Part shown: positions 7,627-11,465 of the stretch, piece after piece
How the letters are laid out: every line of letters begins with the position of its first letter
Position numbering within the stretch: the stretch's first letter is position 1
NCBI GenBank assembly: GCA_903913345.1
Contig: CAIWLA010000408.1
Coordinates: 1-11,465, forward strand
DNA: 11,465 nucleotides
Source: an uncultured Magnetococcales bacterium
Lineage (GTDB): Bacteria > Pseudomonadota > Magnetococcia > Magnetococcales > Magnetaquicoccaceae
Direction: 5' to 3'
The notes under the pieces: generated by a model
The model's input: only the letters and a program-made list of their open reading frames with translations
What the model was told of the DNA's origin: nothing
The model's database searches: none
Made by a program: the position numbers and the translations under genes

Positions 7627-8391
7627 TTACAGCCTGTTTGAGGGTTTTGATCCGGGTGTGCAGGCCGCCACCGCCGCGCCAAAATCGAGACGACCGTCAT
7701 ACAGTGCCTTGCCGGTGATGATGCCGGCGATCCGCCCCCCGTTGGCATAGGGGCCGGGATTTTCCATCACCCGCTGAATATCCGCCAGTGAGGAGATACC
7801 CCCCGACAGAATGACGGGGATGGTGACGGATTCGGCCAGGGCACGGGTGGCCTCCAGGTTGGGGCCGCGCAGGGCACCATCGCGGGCGATGTCGGTAAAA
7901 ATAATTTCCGCCACCCCCACCTCTTCAAACCGTTGTGCCAGATCCACCGCCCGAATATCGGTCACCTCCGCCCAGCCTTCCACCGCCACCCATCCATCGC
8001 GGGCATCAATCCCCACCAGGATGCGGCCGGGAAAGTGTTGACAGGCCTGTCGCACCAGTTGCGGCTCCCGGCAGGCCACGGTCCCCAGAATGATCCGCTG
8101 TATCCCCATGGTCAGACAGCTTTCGATGGTCTCCAGGGTGCGAATGCCACCGCCCAACTGGACGGGAATGGTCGTGGCGGCCACAATGGCGGCGATGGCG
8201 GCCGCATTGACCGGTTGGCCGGCAAAGGCCCCATTCAAATCCACCACATGCAGTCTCTGGGCACCCAGGGCCTGCCAATGGCGCGCCATGGCACCCGGAT
8301 CGTCCGAATAGACGGTGTGTTGCGTCATGTCGCCCTGAAACAACCGGACACATTGGCCATCCTTCAGGTCGATGGCGGGAATGATCATCAT
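7627..8391 (-). CDS. hisA: ProFAR isomerase (phosphoribosylformimino-AICAR-phosphate isomerase) HisA
   Basis: 254 residues, full family length. It catalyses the Amadori isomerisation of ProFAR to PRFAR in histidine biosynthesis, in the cytoplasm. Seen: TIM-barrel repeats with PAIDLKDG at the N-terminus (catalytic D8), [11 protein letters not shown] (80-90) and GGIS (197-200) phosphate-binding loops, and D129 in VGIDARDG as the second catalytic acid; TDIARDG (166-172) is also typical. The start is the first of two adjacent ATG codons (8389-8391), with GGAG about 10 bases upstream and only 3 bases after the hisH stop, so it is co-translated with hisH. The usual neighbour hisF does not follow; the next gene is a GGDEF protein. 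HisF would distinguish itself by a catalytic D11/D130 pair in a different N-terminal context, and this sequence fits HisA better. Confidence 0.96.
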   Translation of the reverse strand: MMIIPAIDLKDGQCVRLFQGDMTQHTVYSDDPGAMARHWQALGAQRLHVVDLNGAFAGQPVNAAAIAAIVAATTIPVQLGGGIRTLETIESCLTMGIQRIILGTVACREPQLVRQACQHFPGRILVGIDARDGWVAVEGWAEVTDIRAVDLAQRFEEVGVAEIIFTDIARDGALRGPNLEATRALAESVTIPVILSGGISSLADIQRVMENPGPYANGGRIAGIITGKALYDGRLDFGAAVAACTPGSKPSNRL

Positions 8392-8394
8392 GGT

Positions 8395-9030
8395 TTATGG
8401 TCTCCACTCGACAAAATGGTGCAGCAGGCGCAAGCCGTGCCGCTGGCTCTTTTCGGGATGAAACTGGGTGGCAAACAGATTGTCCCGGGCGACCGCCGCC
8501 GCGAAGCCGATCCCATATTGGCTTCGTCCCGCCACCACCGCATCTTCCTCCGGGCGGGCATAAAAGGAGTGGACAAAATAAAAATGGGCACCGTCTGGAA
8601 TCTCCCGCCACAAGGGATGCACCACGGTCTGATGCACCGGATTCCAGCCCATATGCGGCACCTTGAGCAGGCGTCCCGCATCCTCCGGGTCTGCCATGGT
8701 CTTGGAAAAACCTTCCACGCGACCGGGAATCAGATTCAATCCCGGATGCACGCCAAACTCGTGACCTTCGGTAAACAGCAGTTGCATTCCCACGCAAATG
8801 CCCAAAAAAGGCCTGCCTGCCCGAATGTGGGCCAGCATGGGGTCCAGCAGCCGACTCTCTGTCAGGTTGCGATAACAATCGGCGAAGGCCCCCACACCGG
8901 GCAAAACCAGATGGGTGGCCTGTGCCATCTCCCCTTCGTCGTGACTGACCCGGACCCGGCCACCGACCGACTCCAACGCCTTGGCCACGGAACGCAAATT
9001 GCCGGAACCATAATCAATGACAACGATCAT
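8395..9030 (-). CDS. hisH: Imidazole glycerol phosphate synthase glutaminase subunit HisH
   Basis: 211 residues. It releases ammonia from glutamine and channels it to HisF for synthesis of imidazole glycerol phosphate and AICAR. Seen: class I glutamine amidotransferase fold with N-terminal IDYGSGNLRSV, LPGVGAF (43-49, oxyanion region), nucleophile C79 in GICVGMQ, PHMGWN (125-130), YFVHSFY (151-157), and the H191/E193 catalytic pair in TQFHPEKS. The ATG at 9028-9030 is chosen because GGAG lies 6 bases upstream; the frame is open to a TTG at 9042 that lacks a binding site. It starts 24 bases after hisB. Its obligate partner HisF is not in the window, so hisF must lie elsewhere in the genome if the pathway works. 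Confidence 0.96.
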   Translation of the reverse strand: MIVVIDYGSGNLRSVAKALESVGGRVRVSHDEGEMAQATHLVLPGVGAFADCYRNLTESRLLDPMLAHIRAGRPFLGICVGMQLLFTEGHEFGVHPGLNLIPGRVEGFSKTMADPEDAGRLLKVPHMGWNPVHQTVVHPLWREIPDGAHFYFVHSFYARPEEDAVVAGRSQYGIGFAAAVARDNLFATQFHPEKSQRHGLRLLHHFVEWRP

Positions 9031-9036
9031 GCGGAT

Positions 9037-9040
9037 CTCC
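9037..9040 (-). promoter_or_regulatory. Ribosome binding site of hisH
   Basis: GGAG on the coding strand, 6 bases before ATG 9030. It overlaps the alternative TTG start at 9042, which makes that start unlikely. Confidence 0.6.
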
Positions 9041-9054
9041 AAAAGGAGAAAAAA

Positions 9055-9654
9055 TTAGCCGTCGGACAACGTCCCCTTGGTGCTGGGCACGGATCCTGCC
9101 CGACGGGGATCCAACGCGCAGGCCTGGCGCAGGGCCAGGGACAACGCCTTGAAGCAGGACTCTATTTTGTGGTGGTCGTTCTGGCCGTAGAGATTGTCCA
9201 CGTGGAGCGTCATGCCGCCGTGCTGGGCGAAGGCGTAAAACCATTCGCGGAACAATTCGGAGTCGAACGAACCGAGTTTGGCATGGGCAAAGGCCACCTG
9301 CCACACCAATGTGCCCCGATTGGAGAGATCCACCACCACGCGGGAGAGGGATTCATCCAGTGGCACCAGGGCCGAACCAAACCGGGTGATCCCCCGTTTA
9401 TCGCCCAGTGCCTGCCGGAAGGCCTGTCCCAGGGTAATGCCCACATCCTCCACGGTGTGGTGATCGTCCACCTGGGTGTCGCCACGGGCATGGACGGTCA
9501 GGTCGAAGAGACCATGGCGGGCCAATTGTTCCAGCATGTGGTCGAGAAATCCGCAACCGGTCTGGAGGTCGGCATGCCCTGTACCGTCCAGATCGACCAT
9601 GACCTGCACCTCGGTTTCCTTGGTTTTTCTCTCGATATGGGCGATTCTGTTCAT
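9055..9654 (-). CDS. hisB: Imidazoleglycerol-phosphate dehydratase HisB (monofunctional)
   Basis: 199 residues. It dehydrates imidazole glycerol phosphate to imidazole acetol phosphate using manganese. Seen: the duplicated metal-binding motifs DHHTVED (64-70) and NDHHKIE (159-165), GFLDHM (35-40), and the C-terminal PSTKG (190-194). The protein begins directly with the dehydratase domain; there is no N-terminal HAD phosphatase, so it is the monofunctional form and a separate histidinol-phosphatase is required. Its ATG overlaps the hisD stop (ATGA, 9651-9654), so translation is probably coupled to the end of hisD. That matters because the hisD frameshift would stop ribosomes short of this junction only if the shifted frame ends early; that frame ends at 9956. 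Confidence 0.97.
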   Translation of the reverse strand: MNRIAHIERKTKETEVQVMVDLDGTGHADLQTGCGFLDHMLEQLARHGLFDLTVHARGDTQVDDHHTVEDVGITLGQAFRQALGDKRGITRFGSALVPLDESLSRVVVDLSNRGTLVWQVAFAHAKLGSFDSELFREWFYAFAQHGGMTLHVDNLYGQNDHHKIESCFKALSLALRQACALDPRRAGSVPSTKGTLSDG

Positions 9655-10978
9655 GGTTTTTCCTCCAGGCGCAGATCAATGCTGCATTGGTGTGCGGTCA
9701 ATCCCTCGCGATTGGCCAGACGGGAGGCGATGGGGCCAAGCTGTCGCAGGGCGTCGAGATCGCCGCCCAGCAGGCTGGACCGTTTGATAAAATCATAGAC
9801 CCCTAAAGGACTGGAAAAACGGGCTGTTCCCCCCGTGGGCAGGACATGGTTGGGACCGGCCACATAATCCCCGATGGCCTCCGGCGTATGGCGTCCCAGA
9901 AAGAACGCGCCCGCATGGCGGATGTAGGGCAGGAGGGCCTCCGGGTCGGCCACGCTCAGTTCCAGATGTTCCGGGGCCACCTGGGAGGCCAGTTGACAGG
10001 CCTCGGCCAGATCCCGCACGACGACCAGGGCACCCGGTTGGCCAAGGCGACCCGACAGATGGCCTGACGGCTCAACGTCAGCAACAACCGATCCAGTTGT
10101 TCCGCCACCGCCTCGGCCAGAGCGGGGGAGTCGGTGAGCAGGATGGCCTGGGCCAATTCATCGTGTTCCGCCTGAGAGAGGAGATCGGCGGCCAGCCATT
10201 CGGGGTTGCTCTCCCGGTCGGCGATGATCAAAATTTCGGAGGGTCCGGCGATCATGTCGATGCCCACCTGGCCGAACACCTGTCGTTTGGCCGTGGCCAC
10301 CCAGATATTGCCCGGTCCGACAATTTTGTCCACCTGGGGGATGGTTTGGGTGCCGTAGGCCAGGGCGGCGATCGCCTGGGCACCCCCGACCCGATAGATC
10401 TCCTGTACCCCGGCGATGCGGGCGGCGGCCAGCACCAGGGGGTTGAGGAGACCATCGGGGGTGGGGACCACCATGACCAGCCGGGTCACCCCCGCCACCT
10501 GGGCGGGTATGGCATTCATGAGGACCGAAGAGGGATAACTGGCCCGACCGCCGGGGACATAGAGGCCGACCCGTTCGATGGGATCCCACCGTTGGCCGAG
10601 CACCATGCCGCTGGCATCCCGATAGCGTTGGATGCCCATCGGGGGCATTTGCCAGAGGTGATAGGCGCGGATGCGGTCGGCAGCGGCTTGCAATGCCTGC
10701 CGGTCTTCCTCTGGTACCTGGTTCCAGGCCTCGTCCATGTCGCCTGCCGAGAAGGCCAGGCGGTCCGGGGTGAGGGAGATGCGGTCATGTTGTCGGGTCA
10801 GACGGATCAGGGCGGCATCCCCCTCCTGACGCACCGCCCGGAGGATTCCGGCGACCTGTTGTTCCAGATCAGCCGCATGGTCGCTGTTGAATGCCAGAAG
10901 CCGGGCAAACCGGTCTGGAAAATCCGCCTGTCGGCTGTCCAGTCGGGTGATTGTCGAGGAATGGGTTGTGTCAACCAT
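9651..10978 (-). CDS. hisD: Histidinol dehydrogenase HisD, split by a one-base deletion
   Basis: Restored length is 442 residues, normal for the family. HisD performs the last two NAD-dependent oxidations of histidinol to histidine. The first frame (10978 to about 10034) holds VGLYVPGG (137-144), VGPGN (220-224), AGPSEIL and the zinc ligands Q269/H272 in QAEHDEL. After about residue 315 that frame becomes unrelated, while the next frame continues the family sequence: [13 protein letters not shown], catalytic pair E337-H338 (APEHLEL), D371 and H378 ([13 protein letters not shown]), and H430 (LTAHQCS). One G is missing in the coding GGG at 10033-10035 (ANR|GALVVV). All functional residues survive, so this is a very recent loss or a sequencing error rather than an old pseudogene. 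ATG 10978 lies 6 bases after the murA stop with a weak binding site; its stop overlaps the hisB start. Confidence 0.9.
10033..10035 (-). other. Site of the hisD -1 frameshift
   Basis: The coding strand reads AAC CGG GTG CCC TGG; with one more G it would read AAC CGG GGT GCC CTG GTC, i.e. N-R-G-A-L-V, which matches the HisD family. The sequence is not a recognised slippery heptamer, so a true mutation or an indel error is more likely than programmed shifting. Confidence 0.75.
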
Positions 10979-10984
10979 GGTATG

Positions 10985-11465
<481 letters not shown>

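Noticed and set aside
7616..7632. Near-palindrome CTGAAAATTTTTTACAG at the hisA stop as a terminator
   Set aside because: The stem is almost entirely A:T, lacks a GC-rich core and has no separate T run, so it does not meet the pattern of an intrinsic terminator.
7933..9798. A 621-codon open frame on the plus strand opposite hisD, hisB, hisH and hisA
   Set aside because: It is the antisense shadow of well-conserved GC-rich his genes; its protein has low complexity with many G, H and Q residues and no recognisable domain.

Overview
The window is one continuous run of minus-strand genes (read from high to low coordinates), with no tRNA, rRNA, CRISPR array or insertion sequence that I can recognise. 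Gene content (a murA-his cluster, a membrane GAF-GGDEF protein, a REC-HD-GYP response regulator) points to a Gram-negative proteobacterium with a GC-rich core genome; I cannot name the genus from sequence alone.

Region 1 (about 7627-11465, minus) is core metabolism: the C-terminal part of murA (cut by the right edge), then hisD, hisB, hisH and hisA, tightly packed with gaps of 3-24 bases or overlapping stop/start codons. They supply peptidoglycan precursor (MurA) and four enzymes of histidine biosynthesis. hisD carries a one-base deletion that splits it into two frames although all family catalytic residues survive. hisG, hisC, hisF, hisI and hisE are not in the window.

Region 2 (4980-7493, minus) is second-messenger signalling: a two-TM HAMP-GAF-GGDEF diguanylate cyclase candidate with an intact active site and inhibitory site, followed 93 bases later by a response regulator with an HD-GYP c-di-GMP phosphodiesterase output. 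They look like a make/break pair for cyclic di-GMP.

Region 3 (1-4939, minus) is the accessory part: a roughly 1190-residue SNF2-type helicase with an N-terminal Swt1-like HEPN domain, overlapping by ATGA with a sacsin-like (GHKL/Hsp90-type) ATPase that runs off the left edge. GC content falls strongly here (about 25-30% in parts of the ATPase gene against more than 70% in parts of hisD), consistent with horizontal acquisition. The pair looks like a candidate anti-phage or nucleic-acid-sensing defence cassette that I cannot match to a named system. The ATPase reading frame is broken at a run of nine A residues that is also a perfectly phased -1 slippery sequence; translation past it stays open to the window edge. 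That break is therefore a sequencing or assembly error, a phase-variable tract, or a programmed frameshift.

No gene-free stretch exceeds 300 bases; the longest gaps are 133 bases (7494-7626) and 93 bases (5961-6053).
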